DNA from: Kudoa neothunni
Taxonomy: Eukaryota; Cnidaria
DNA: 64,000 bases
Direction: 5' to 3'
Assembly: GCA_964304625.1 (NCBI GenBank)
Contig: OZ199838.1
Span: 11,346,001-11,410,000, forward strand
The translations under genes were made by a program, and so were the position numbers. Positions 38,930 through 50,629 of this stretch are shown piece by piece (positions within the stretch are counted from its first letter, which is position 1; every line of letters begins with the position of its first letter). Under the pieces are notes generated by a model. That model saw only the letters and a list, made by a program, of their open reading frames with translations, was not told the origin of the DNA and did no database searches.

Positions 38930-40042
38930 ATGAATTGTATGAACAAAGTATTTCACACCTTAATTATTACCAAAGTTCAATCATAACAAATCTTCCTGTT
39001 TAGATTGTTGCTGTGTTTTCTGGTGAAAACACTATATTTCATGCGGTTTTTGCACCTATATCCTTCGTTTTATCTATTATAGTATTGTAATTAAACCATC
39101 ACTATCGTGGGGTAGTTTCTGATTGGGTTAAACTTTAATTTTCTAGGGTACTACTCAATCATCGTGGATACCATTTTGAATACTACCCAAGGACAATAAG
39201 GTATTGATACATTTTATTTGTCACTGTTCTTATTTATATGATTATTAGTGAGTATGCAGAAGATCCATTCGCCGGACAAATTTTTCGTGCACTACTTTTG
39301 TTGTCATTCTTATCAAGTAATTTACCCTCTCACTGGTGTTGCATATTTTAACGTTCTCCAAATTTAGCTATGTGTGTAATCGTTGGTAGATACAAACGTA
39401 TAAAGATGTCCAATTTCAACACGGGATTAAATGATTTTGTGTTATGTTTCACCGTGATAAATTCTTTGGGTTTACCTTTGATGTTTACGTTTCCTGTAAA
39501 TAATATTGCAATATTAAAATTTTTAATACTCACTAACATTCTAATTTAGAGCTCATACAACAAATATGTACATAATATATGTGCGTTTTTGTTTTTCTTT
39601 ATCTCCACTCTCTATCTACTGTTTAATGCATTGTATTCAAAACACTGCTATAGAAATGGTTTTCTCAAAGAGATTATCTACAAAAAACTTTTCATTTACA
39701 GAGGAATATTGGCTGTAGTTTCAATCATACTTCTAATTGCTCAATATTATGGTAGGATTATCACAACTTTATGTTTGTTAATTATGATTCATTATATTTT
39801 TAGTGGTATGTTTGGAATTTTTCCCAGAATATTTGGCCGCTCAACGTCACATCACATATGACGTGATTCGATTAACTTATTCTTCTATTTTTCTTTACAA
39901 AATTCTTTAGCAATTAAATCAATTTGGCACCTGGTTAGAATATGGAAACATCCTGGTCTTGTTCGCGGGCTTTATATCCTATGCTTTCGATCTAAATGAT
40001 CCGTCCGGAAAGGAAAATATAGAAGAATATCAAAAACTATAA
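38930..40042 (+). CDS. DRAM-like membrane protein, gene D (8 exons, intact)
   Basis: Exons: 38930-38947, 39004-39086, 39147-39200, 39249-39316, 39368-39495, 39550-39751, 39804-39862, 39911-40042. Every exon length and phase equals gene C; the product is also 247 residues. Exon 1 encodes MNCMNK. Landmarks: GENTIFHAVFAPISF, GYHFEYYPRTIR, EYAEDPFAGQIF, VGRYKRIKMSNFNTGLNDF, KYVHNICAFLFFF, LYSKHCYRN, WLEYGNILVLFAGFISYAF. The C-terminal tail (SGKENIEEYQKL) is unlike that of C. C and D are the closest pair and also share flanking intron sequence, so they look like the most recent duplication. Function inferred from the DRAM family. Confidence 0.87.
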
Positions 40043-43000
40043 AAATTTAAAATAGTCCGTATTAATATCCTTTATCCTATATGGTGGATTTTATTTCGCT
40101 TATCATTTAATTTGTGTTCCAATGATTAAAAAATTCAGTTGTATAATATTGTCATTTTGTCCTTAATTTTTAAAATAGATTTCTATAGGTTCGTGGCATG
40201 GATTTAATTGATTTTATTTATTTACGTATTCTCTCGCATGTATATTACGAAAAATATAATTATATTTAGTATAATTTCATTATCAAATATAAATTTGTAA
40301 ACTTACCTAGTTTTTTTAGAGTTGAGCTAGGAAATCTCCACTTACTCTTCACATGCCTAAAAAGTGTTTTTGTTTAATGATTAAAAATCAACATTCATTT
40401 GGGGCCATATTTATTTGATTATATAATTGTTTTCTTATAACTAAAATGAATTTAAAACATATTTAAATATTTTTTTTATTTAAGATTTTAAAAGAACAAT
40501 TTGACAGGCTTATAAAAACTATAGTCCTGAACTTTAACGAAATATCACGTGCAATAAAAATATATTCCAATTATATTTTTTATTAAAAAATTATCTATTG
40601 TATTTTTTTAAATTTATTAACGAGAAAATAAGTCAAAATTTAAAAATTAACGTTTATGTTTATTATTGGGATTTGAAACAGACGATTCCTGCGAAAAATA
40701 ATCTCTCAAGCTGTCATAACAAATTAATAAAAATCTGCCAAATAATTAATTAATTAATAATTAATAAATTAAAATTACATTAATAGGCGAATTTTTTGTA
40801 AAATAAAGTAGTCATTGTCTTTGGTTTTAAGTCGGATTCTTATTTCCGAACGTCCCAAAATTTAAAACATTGTGTACGTGTGTAGTTTCTAACATATTTC
40901 GACTTTTATGTTATTACTTCGTAGATTTTACCCTATCAGAATTGAGCTATTTTAAATTTCTTCAAGAAAAATCATTATAGCTTCTTTATACCTAATGTTT
41001 TCGATAGTGGTGGATAAATGACACGGCCGTTTGTCCATTCGACCCTGAACATTAAGCTACGAGTTCAAGTCCGACCCTGGGAAAACCATGCTTCTACACA
41101 TTGTGTCTCAATTTCGTAATGTAAACTGTAGTAAACAGAGTAAACACACACTATAATTGTCTATGTATCTGTAGTTATAGCTCATTCCGGTGAGTCGGAT
41201 TGGATTAAACGTTTCAGCCATCTCGAAAGTATTAATTGGTGAAAATCGTACCTTGCAACCATCAAAGAACAAATGTTTCTAAAGTGGAAAAAAATGGTGT
41301 TTGAGATGATTTACGTCTCAATAAATAGGAGGTTTAGGGCAGACTAGTTTAATAAGCCATTGCAGTTTTGTAAGAACTTAAGTTACATGTGATTGGTCGC
41401 CAAGGTTACGATGCTCATGCAGATTATAAATATGGCGTTACCAATTTCTTAATGAAACGAAACACAGATTTTAAGTATGTTTTTAATTTTTATCAATGAG
41501 AATTCGTATAAAAATATCGTATTACTTAACCAGCTCGAATAACAGAAAAATCATGCGAATAAAGATAGAATTCCTATCCTCATCAAACTATTACTAGATA
41601 ACATTAGGCTTTCATTTGTTTTCCAATCTGGATATTTATTGTATGATTGGTACCGTTATTTGTGAGCAGAGACGCATTAATTTACAATTTTTTGAAATCT
41701 ATTTGATATATATTTTTATAAGGACAACCTCAAATAATTTAACTGAAAAATGCATGAATCCACATCTCAGAAACATTTTCGATTCGTCTGTTAGAATTTA
41801 TTATAGGAATAATTTAGCTTGGCTATTAACTATTTTAACATTATCATCTATATTAAATAAATAATGTCTCAATATTACAAATGTAATATTTGTATTCATA
41901 CAATTAATTAGAATTATATGAAAATCAACGTATATTCTAATAATGAGCCTGTAACATTTTATAGTCAAGTTATTGTGTGAAATTTTAAATAAAATCATTT
42001 TAACAATTATGTAATAAAACTACTAAGATAACAGTTACAACTTTTCTTTAATTCACTTTTACCAATAATCAAACAAAACTTTATTTCGTCATCAATGTAT
42101 TTGATAATGGATAAATTTAAACAGATGTGATTAAGACCATCGATGCTTTTAACTCGCTTACTAAATCACCAACTCCACAGATTGAACTATCATTGTTAAA
42201 AAGCTGGTTGTTAATATTACAAAATAAATTATGATCTTTCTGTCTGAAAAACTGAAATAAAAAAGGTTCATTATTTTGGACAAATCATTTTGGTAACTTT
42301 CTTATTTTTATGACCATTAATTATGTTTTCATTAAAATTTATTAATTTAGAAATGTCAAATAAAATCGTAAAAATATTATTCCAGGCTCTATGGACGATT
42401 CATATATTATAATAAAAATAAAGTTTAATTTTATGTAGAGACATGATACACCGAGTGGGTTCGGTCTGAATTTAATGGTTCGGCTGGAAATACTAAGCAT
42501 AGAGTTAACTAATTTTACATTGAGGCTCAACTCATAATGTCCATTACATTAATTAAATATATGACGAGTTGAGAATAAAACATTATGTGTTTTAAACCAT
42601 TTACGTTGTATTATAATTTCCTCTATATGTTAAAGTCTACTTCCCAATCGTCATAATTTTTGAAATAAAAATTTTCTTCTCGTCTGTTTTATCAAATTCA
42701 TAAAAGGCCCGTTCCTAATTTCGGCTACAAGATAATTGCCCTGGAATATTTGTAAAGATTTTCGAATTCATTTTTCCAGTTCACCATACTTACAAATTAA
42801 ATAATCATTTTCATAATCAATTATAATATTTCTTAAATTGATGACTTCATGTGGGTCTCAGAGTGTGCAGGAGAAATTATGTTTCGGTCTATATAAGAAA
42901 TCATTTAGTTTGGAATATTTCAATTTTTTTTATAACATTAAAAATTTTGTTAAATTGGTTGTCTAAGTAGTAATATTTAATGTAAATAATTCGATTATAG

Positions 43001-43388
43001 ATCAAAATCTTTCTAAAATAATTAATCATAGAAACTTGTAGGAGTTTTGGTTCTTCACGCGACACGTTTGTTTAAAGGAGACATTGCTTTTTAAAGAAAA
43101 TTCCATTTTTATAGGCAGAGGCAAGTGTCACGGTAAAATTTAATCCTAAATGGCATGCTCGCGTACGCGAAGAGAATTTTCAATTTCAGCAACTCCAACT
43201 TACAAGCTGGTTACAGATTTAATTTATTAGAATCTGTTATATTTAATTATTTCTGGCCCACCGCTCCGCGCTTAGAAACCAGAAATAATTGAATATAGTC
43301 AAAACTAGTGCAACCTGGTTATTATTTACCATGCCAATAGCCATCTCTATTTTTATATTCGAATAATAAAAAGTTAATTTTAAAAATA
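40043..43388. other. Intergenic stretch between genes D and E
   Basis: AT-rich. At about 41030-41100 a short GC-rich segment carries a B-box-like GAGTTCAAGTCC preceded by a weak A-box-like region and may be a tRNA-derived repeat head. Open frames at 41616-41864 (+) and 41998-41801 (-) have no recognisable domain and look like chance frames. Confidence 0.4.
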
Positions 43389-44589
43389 CGGTCAAACCTC
43401 GATTATCCGGAAGATTTGGGACTGCCAATTTTCTTTCCGGGTAGCGAGGTTCCGGTTAATCGAACATACACATTATCTTACGCGCACTCGTTGTTTAAAA
43501 ATTTCTGCTTAAAGGATTGTATACTTGAGTAATAAGCAATTTTTTACTATTCATTTAATAAAATATTTTAACTTCTGTCGGTTAAAATGTAGAATAATGA
43601 CCGCATTTTACGATTGAAGATAATAATTAGTTCGTACATTAATCCTACATTTTATAAATTAAATTAGTGTGATATTTGTTGAACAATTTGTGATAGAAAT
43701 GAGTGGATTTCATCCAACAATTTATTTTTTAAATTGTATTTAAGCAATTGTTATAATTAATCATTTAATGCCGGCATAAAATATGGAAAATCTATCCCTA
43801 AAGATATGGAATTAATAATATGCAATCGCTAATGATGAAATATGATAATCGATAAAAAATCGTAATCGCCACAATCAAATTTTAGGATGAATAAAGCATG
43901 CTTTACTCCATCAATTAAATGGTATGGCCTGTGGAAATAATTACGTGGGGCTAGCAGTTATTTATATGATCGAATATAAAATAAACTATTATTGATAACA
44001 AATACAATGCCGAAAGTAACCTACTGGTGATGAAACAATGATAAATACAAAGAATTAAAATAATCAACAGGTTCGATTTTTATCATGTTCGCTGATTTGG
44101 ATTATGTGCACTATTCTACATTTTAACCATTCTTCCATTTAAATTAAAAATATTGATACATCTATTAACTAAGAATATGGAGACTTAAAGGAACAACAAT
44201 ACACAATTATGGCAGTTTTTACACGTCTACAGAGGAATAAGCTGTTTTTTTTAATTGGTAACTAATGTATGTTTAATATACATAAAGGTATACTTTCAGA
44301 TATAGTACAAATTTGTATAAGAACTGGATGCTTTACATAAGATTTATAAGAAAAATTTATTAATAAATAACCTAGAAATATTTTTGTTTTAAATATTGCG
44401 TTGGTATATATGCTACATAGTATATGTCGTATGGTGATGGGTGCTACTTTTATCCGGAAATGCAATAAAATAATTCCTCCTGTTTCCGGTTATCGAGGAT
44501 CCGGATAATCGAACATTTATCGACACGTAATGTCAATAAAATCCAAATAAAATTTCAAATTTCTTCTGGATAATCGAGGTTCGACCTCA
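43389..44589. mobile_element. Tigger/pogo-like non-autonomous element
   Basis: The left end reads CGGTCAAACCTCGATTATCC and the right end, reverse-complemented, GAGGTCGAACCTCGATTATCC, a common pogo/Tigger terminus. Just inside each end is a second related motif: GGTTCCGGTTAATCGAACA at about 43450 and GGATCCGGATAATCGAACA at about 44495. TA precedes the left end (43387-43388). About 1.2 kb with no transposase frame. Confidence 0.7.
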
Positions 44590-45418
44590 TTGATAAAGGC
44601 TTTAAAACATCTACACATTAAAAAGGAAGTAATTAAAGAACAATTAATCGGTTGGATTTATCAATTTGTTAACTAATGAGAATTTTATTGGAAAGTTAGA
44701 TAATTACTGTAGAGATAAGCATAAACCATTTATTAATAAAATTAAAATAATAGCTATATTTAAGTTTAATAATATATAAATACAAATTATTTCATATCGA
44801 ATTATTGGGGTGCGATTGTGGATCAAACTCATAGCAGTCATATGTATGAAAGATCTATCATCACGTATTTATGTTTTACTGTGGAAAACAAGGTATCTGG
44901 AGTACCACTAATCCTTTTTATAATTTTATGCGTAATACAAAGTGTCAAATCGATTAAAAATCTATCACAAAAAATATAATTATCAGTAAGTTTGATTTTT
45001 TATACTTATTTTGTCATCAAGCTTTATTTAGAAAGTATTACCGATGTAAAAATTATTTGGATTTTTTATAATGAGGTGCTTTGATAATTCACAAAGGTTC
45101 CGTCTTTGGAGATAAGGACTTTTAGCTTACAACTTCAGCCTACACTATCCCCGTTATAATCTACTAGTGCTTTAACGACTTGACCCAATTTCTATATATA
45201 TAAACAGCAATGTTTTGTCATAAATATATATCCATGATGAAACTTCCTGTTTGAGAATATCAAAGTGAATATACCTATTCCTTATCACACTTTTCTCCTT
45301 ATTATTAAACTCAGGGATGTATAAAATAATCTAATAAATTTTATCTTTAGGTTCTTATTATTGGATTCAGGGCTAGCTTGTCTCAATTAGATTTAAAGGA
45401 TTTTGGATATACTACATT
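44590..45418. other. Intergenic stretch upstream of gene E
   Basis: AT-rich flank of gene E. I see no further exon or transposon end. Confidence 0.4.
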
Positions 45419-46517
45419 ATGAATTGTCTTTACAATGTATTCACTCTTATTCCATCAAGTTTGAGATACTACAACGATGTGATTTCGAATAGGTTATCGC
45501 CATTATTACTGGTGAGGATGCAATATTCCATGCAGTTTTTGCTCCAACCTCCTTCATTATTTCGATTTTGATTTTGTAATTGAGCCAACTCTTAGCGCGT
45601 AGAGTTTGATTTAATTTAAAATCAATAGAGTAATAACTAATCACAGTGGTTATCTATTTGACTACTATCCACGATCTATAAGGTATTTTTTAAATTTCGT
45701 TATTCTTATTGACATGTCCGTTAGCGACTTTGCTGAAGATTACTTTTCTGGTAAAATATTCCGTATCCTCATTTTGTTACCATTCTTATCAAGTAATCTA
45801 CCATAGATTTAACTCATATCATTTATTAACATATTATTTAGATTTATGTGTTATTGTTAGTCGATATAAACGCATAAGAATGTCCGACTTCAGCAGTGGG
45901 TTCAATAATTTCGTTTTATGCTTCACTGTGTTGGCTTCATTTCTCCCTTCCTTTGATGTTTTCCATTCTGGTATAACAACAATTTCGATTTATAGTTGGA
46001 ATAATTCTCATGTGCTACAGAATTCGGACGACAAATATGTGCACAATACATTGGGGATTTTGCTGCTCCTCGCTCTGGCGTACTACCTACTTTTCAACGC
46101 TCTCTTCTCCAAACACTGTTACAATAATTCGCTCTCCAACAACTTTATTCACAAAAAGTTATTCATCTACAGGTTGATATTGGCTTTACTTTCGTTTTCA
46201 TGCTGGGTAGTCCAGTGCATTCGTATGCTAGACCTTATCCTTTAAGAAGCTCAATAGATTTGTTGTAGTGGGATTTTTTAAGCTTTTCCCCGAGTATATC
46301 GAGAAAAATGATTACTTTACAAATAGAGTAAAATAATTTTCACGCCATTAAAAATCGATTTAATATTTTTTAGAGGATAAATCAAGGCTGTGCTTTATTT
46401 GAATATGCTAACATTATGGTTCTAGCTATGGGTTCCTTATCTTACTCTTTCGATATGTATTGCCCACCGGAAAAAGAACCTTTTGAGGACGACAAGTTGA
46501 ACAGTGAAGAAGACTAA
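45419..46517 (+). CDS. DRAM-like membrane protein, gene E (7 exons, one intron apparently exonised)
   Basis: Exons: 45419-45436, 45493-45575, 45629-45682, 45725-45792, 45842-46222, 46269-46327, 46374-46517; 807 nt, 268 residues. The first four match C and D (18, 83, 54, 68). In relatives the fifth piece is 128 nt, intron, 202 nt. Here the donor position reads TCT-GGTATA instead of CCT-GTAAAT, and the former 51-bp intron (45970-46020) is open and a multiple of three, so reading through adds 17 residues that include an NNS glycosylation sequon. Splicing at the shifted GT would break the frame. Landmarks: MNCLYN, GEDAIFHAVFAPTSF, FDYYPRSI, SRYKRIRMSDF, KYVHNTLGILLLL, FSKHCYNN, LFEYANIMVLAMGSLSYSF, acidic C-terminus. 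Role inferred from DRAM relatives. Confidence 0.82.
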
Positions 46518-46827
46518 ATTTTAATACTCAACACTTGTATTTGCTTTACAAGTTTTCGGCTTATTGATTCCATCACATTATAGTCTATATTTTCAAAGTT
46601 TCTATTTAATGAATTGCAGTTTTATGCTCTTAAATGGTTATGGCTGAACCACAGGTACAGCCGTCTTAAAATAATTTTAATAAATAGGTTTTCTGATGTA
46701 CAATAAACAATATATCAGTGTTTCCATTAATATTCGCAAGAGTATTCATCTATTCATAACCAAAAATAAAACTCTTCAAAGTCTTGGAGGCTATAAATTA
46801 ATCATTCTGCCATAACAGATTTCTTAA

Positions 46828-47459
46828 CCCTCAAATGTACCGAAAACCAATTGCATTCTGAAGGACCCTGACGTATAAAATTACCCCAGGTTTTTATTTT
46901 ATAATTTGTTACAAAAAATTTTCATAATAAAAAACACTGAAAATTGTAATGGATATACAAAACGAATACAGTGTTACAGCGTAAAGAAATTTGTTATCTC
47001 GATAATTCTACAAAAGGTGGAGTTATACTCTTGATCGAGTAGTAAGGTATTTTTCGGTAGAAAGAAAACCACGAAGGTGGCCAATGGCTCTTTTCCAAAA
47101 TTTGTTAGACATCGATGCATATAATACCTTCTTGTTTTATTGCCAAAACCATCCCGCATTCTTGAATAAATATAGAAAACGATCCAGAACAGAATTTCTA
47201 AAATTACTCACAAACGAGCTTTTACCATTTAAAAGTCCCGTAACAGGCATTCCATCCTTAAAAAGGTCTAAAATCTTCCAAAAAAAACGTCACCGCATTG
47301 CAAATTACGCAATAAATGGGTGCAAAATTTCATAATAAAGAAATAATTTGTATTTAATGTTTAAACTTAAATAATATCAATTAGAATTTTTTGAATTTTA
47401 AAAACTTTCCCGTGGGTTCATTTTTTTAGTTGGGGGTCAAAAATTCCCACCATTGCGAG
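46828..47459 (+). mobile_element. Internally deleted piggyBac element
   Basis: TTAA flanks both sides (46824-46827 and 47460-47463). Ends CCCTCAAATGTACC and, reverse-complemented, CTCGCAATGGTGGG. The plus strand from about 46985 to 47335 encodes the C-terminal portion of a piggyBac transposase: NSTKGGV, then after a frame shift SYTLDRVVRYFSVERKPRRW, PMALFQNLLDIDAYNTFLFY and a basic end. The catalytic domain is absent. It lies about 310 bp downstream of gene E. Confidence 0.8.
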
Positions 47460-47911
47460 TTAACGTAAGTTTTTTGCACATGTGTACGAGGGTTGATCTA
47501 TTGAATCGCCGCCACTCTATTAAATTTTAAAATTATATAAAGGCAGAAATTCAAATTTCATATATACATATATTAAATTTAAAATGAAATTTCGTATGTT
47601 TACAATAAATGTACTGATATGTATAGATATCTCATAATTTTGAATAATAATTTAGTTCCAATATAAAGATTAAATTTGATAATTATTAATTTAACTAAGA
47701 ATTAATATATATTTTTGTTTGATATTGTATGTTACATTATATAATTTACTTACTTTTTTGATTGTACGATGTAATTTAATATTTTTGCCTCTAAATAAAT
47801 TTCTGGATCAATTTGAATGCTGATTTATTTTGTTAAACTGGGTTAAAAAACCTATTTAACGCGGGTAGCAACAGCGTTATAACATAATCAGTAAAACTGA
47901 AAGCTAATTAA

Positions 47912-49836
47912 CCCTCTAACGGAATTGGGGTCTGTGGGACCCCAGTGCCACATTATATTTCCCATAATATTTGTTCTAATATACGTTCAAGTCTTTAATC
48001 TTGGCTATTCTTATATATTTATGTAAAGTATATGTTGACATATTTTTAGCTTATAACTTCTATTACATAACACGAAAATAAAAATCCATCCTCAAACGGA
48101 CTTTGAGGCCTATGCGACCCCAGGTTTTTTTGCTACATTTAATTGAAAAATTATGAAATGCGATCTTTGAAGTATTAAGTAATTCTATCGACACAATATC
48201 AAGAAAATCGCTGATTACTGTAGGAAATAATCTTTGATAATTAGGTACGGGAAGACTAGTCCGGAGCCCCCTAATCTGTTGTTACACCCGCATTGCAATG
48301 CCGTTGTCATTTGCTTGTAATCACAGCTTATAAACCACAAAATGAGTTAATTTAAAAATATTCACATTATTTTTTATAAACAACAATATTTTAATAGGTA
48401 AAGTTAAATTTTTTGTAGCATTTTATAGTGTTTCACTTAGTTCATCTTCCCTTTTTATAATAACTGGTGTATTTGATAACGAAGAGTCGTTCTCGTTATT
48501 TCAGTGACAAATCCCATCTTTCAGTAACGATTTTGATGAAACAACATTTGAAGTATCTAAATGTTCGAATGAAATACCAGAGCTAAGCTATCAATAAATT
48601 TTACAAACAACAAAAGCGGAATGATTTTATGACTAAGTAAGCCACGATCGTCATGAAATTCAGTTTAGAATATCACGGAGTGTAATCCTATCCCAGTTCT
48701 TTTTGTTTGTAGAGAGCCCAGAATACATTTTGGGTTGTTTCAATATATTTTTTGCTGTTGCCGTTTGTCAGGTGATGATAATGCAAGCTAATATAATTTG
48801 AAAATTACATTTTCATAAATCTCGGCCCAACATGGATGATGTTGGACGGAGAAAATTAATCGGAAACCTAATGTTAACTCGTGCACATAAGGATTGAGTA
48901 GAGCCTATGTTAGAATAATTTAGTTCGGTCGGTGGTAAAACATATGTATGTTCTTTTTTTTCAATTATTTTCAGTAAATATTAAGGTATCTATATTTTCG
49001 TAATCAAATATCGGATCTGAAAGGATTGAATTAGACAAGTTTTGTCCAAGTCAATATATTTACACATGTGTGTTGAAATCTCTCCTGTGTTTTTATCCTA
49101 ATGAAGACATTACTGTTGATACATAGTTTTATCTTTCAGAATAAGCTGCTCATTCAAGTAATACATGCCTATGAATTCAACTAATTTAGCTGAATGTGAC
49201 CTATTGTGGGTTCTACATATTAAAATTAAAATTGGTCGTTTCCATTTGTCTATGTAGACATATCTTCGAAGAGGAAAAAATGTTAAGATGTGATTTCTTG
49301 AATGAGTTGGTTTTATCTATGTACATTCAGCAATTGGAAAGAACTATAAACGAAAATAATTATATACGAAACGCTTCCAGTATATATTGATAAAATTAGA
49401 TTTCAATTTAAACAAAAAGTGGTAAATTTTGGATGGACATGATAGGTTGAAAATATCTCATTGTTAGTGTGTGAGTATTTATATTGTAGTGTTACTTCTA
49501 ACACAAAACTTTAGCCCAGAATAGTTAATAATAAAAAAATATTCATATTGAAAACCCATTTGTTTAAAAAACTTATTCGTGAATATATTTGACTAACATT
49601 CTTCCAAGCGTGCTAATTTATATTCATTGCGTGTGACTGCAAAGCAGCGCCAGATCGGATTATTGTGGATTAATTTATTAAGTAAAATGTGATTTTCTAA
49701 GTAGTGTCGATAGAATTTTTGAAATAATGTAAGGATCACATTTCCATAATTATTTAATTAGATTAAGCCAAAAAAACCTGGACTCCACAGACCCCAAAGT
49801 CCGTTGGAGAGTGTTTATTTTTCGGTCCGTTAGAGG
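47912..49836 (+). mobile_element. piggyBac-family element with TTAA duplication and double termini
   Basis: TTAA at 47908-47911 and 49837-49840. Left outer end CCCTCTAACGGAATTGGGG; right outer end GGTCCGTTAGAGG. Each side has a second, inner terminus-like block: CCTCAAACGGACTTTGAGG at about 48091 and CAAAGTCCGTTGGAG at about 49796, both next to a GACCCCAG or CTGGACTCC motif and a run of T/A. Between them is a decayed transposase whose acidic N-terminus (NDFDETTFEVSKCSNEIPEL, near 48515-48595) resembles that of the 4.2-kb copy. The open frame at 49196-49390 has no recognisable domain. Confidence 0.82.
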
Positions 49837-50629
49837 TTAAAATAAATAATAATCTAAACAGAATTTTTTTACCTAGTCGATACATTATTTTTCTTTACTT
49901 TAATAACTTGAAAGATTAATAAACATTAGTCATATCACTTTTATTCTTTACTCCTACTCTCATGTTAATCTAGTTTTTCAGTAAACTGATATGTATCAAT
50001 TTTTTTCTTTTTTTGCAAAACATCACTGAGAATAAATTTTTAATTATAATTGAGGGTTCTAATTAATTAATAATTGGATTTTTAGAATGTTAACGTAATT
50101 ATGCTTATTTTATATCACAAACATATGCTATTTTGATACTCATTAAATCCAGATATCATTTGGTGTTCACTCGAGTAAAGGTATAGGTTTAGATAAGTTG
50201 ATTTTGTGGTTACTGCATAATGATGTAAAATAATTCTAGAATGGATGAAAAATTTTTCCAAAGTCGATATTTAAAAATTCACAGAAATATTCAATCTTTA
50301 TTCCAAAGTGTAAAGACCTAGAAATATCAACAAACATTAAAATCCAGAAAATATAATACAATTGCAAATCCTTTCTGATAATCTTTGATATTTTTGACAC
50401 AATATAAATATAGACTCAGTAACAGTTTATGTTAAGCAATCACTGCTAAAATTATTACAAATTTGAGGGAATTGGGTGCTTGTACATGAAACGTTTGAGG
50501 TAGATAAGTGACAAGAATTAGTTATAAAGATTAAGTTTGTCATATAAATACATTTAAGCTATTGAAATGATCATCCCCTGATTTTATTATGAGTTATGGT
50601 GAGCAGGTAAATAATCATGTGGAAAATAA

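Noticed and set aside
41029-41100. A functional tRNA gene
   Set aside because: A B-box-like motif is present, but I cannot fold a cloverleaf with acceptor and anticodon stems; a decayed tRNA-derived repeat is more likely.
46974-47159. Minus-strand open frame as a gene
   Set aside because: It is the antisense shadow of the piggyBac transposase C-terminus on the plus strand.
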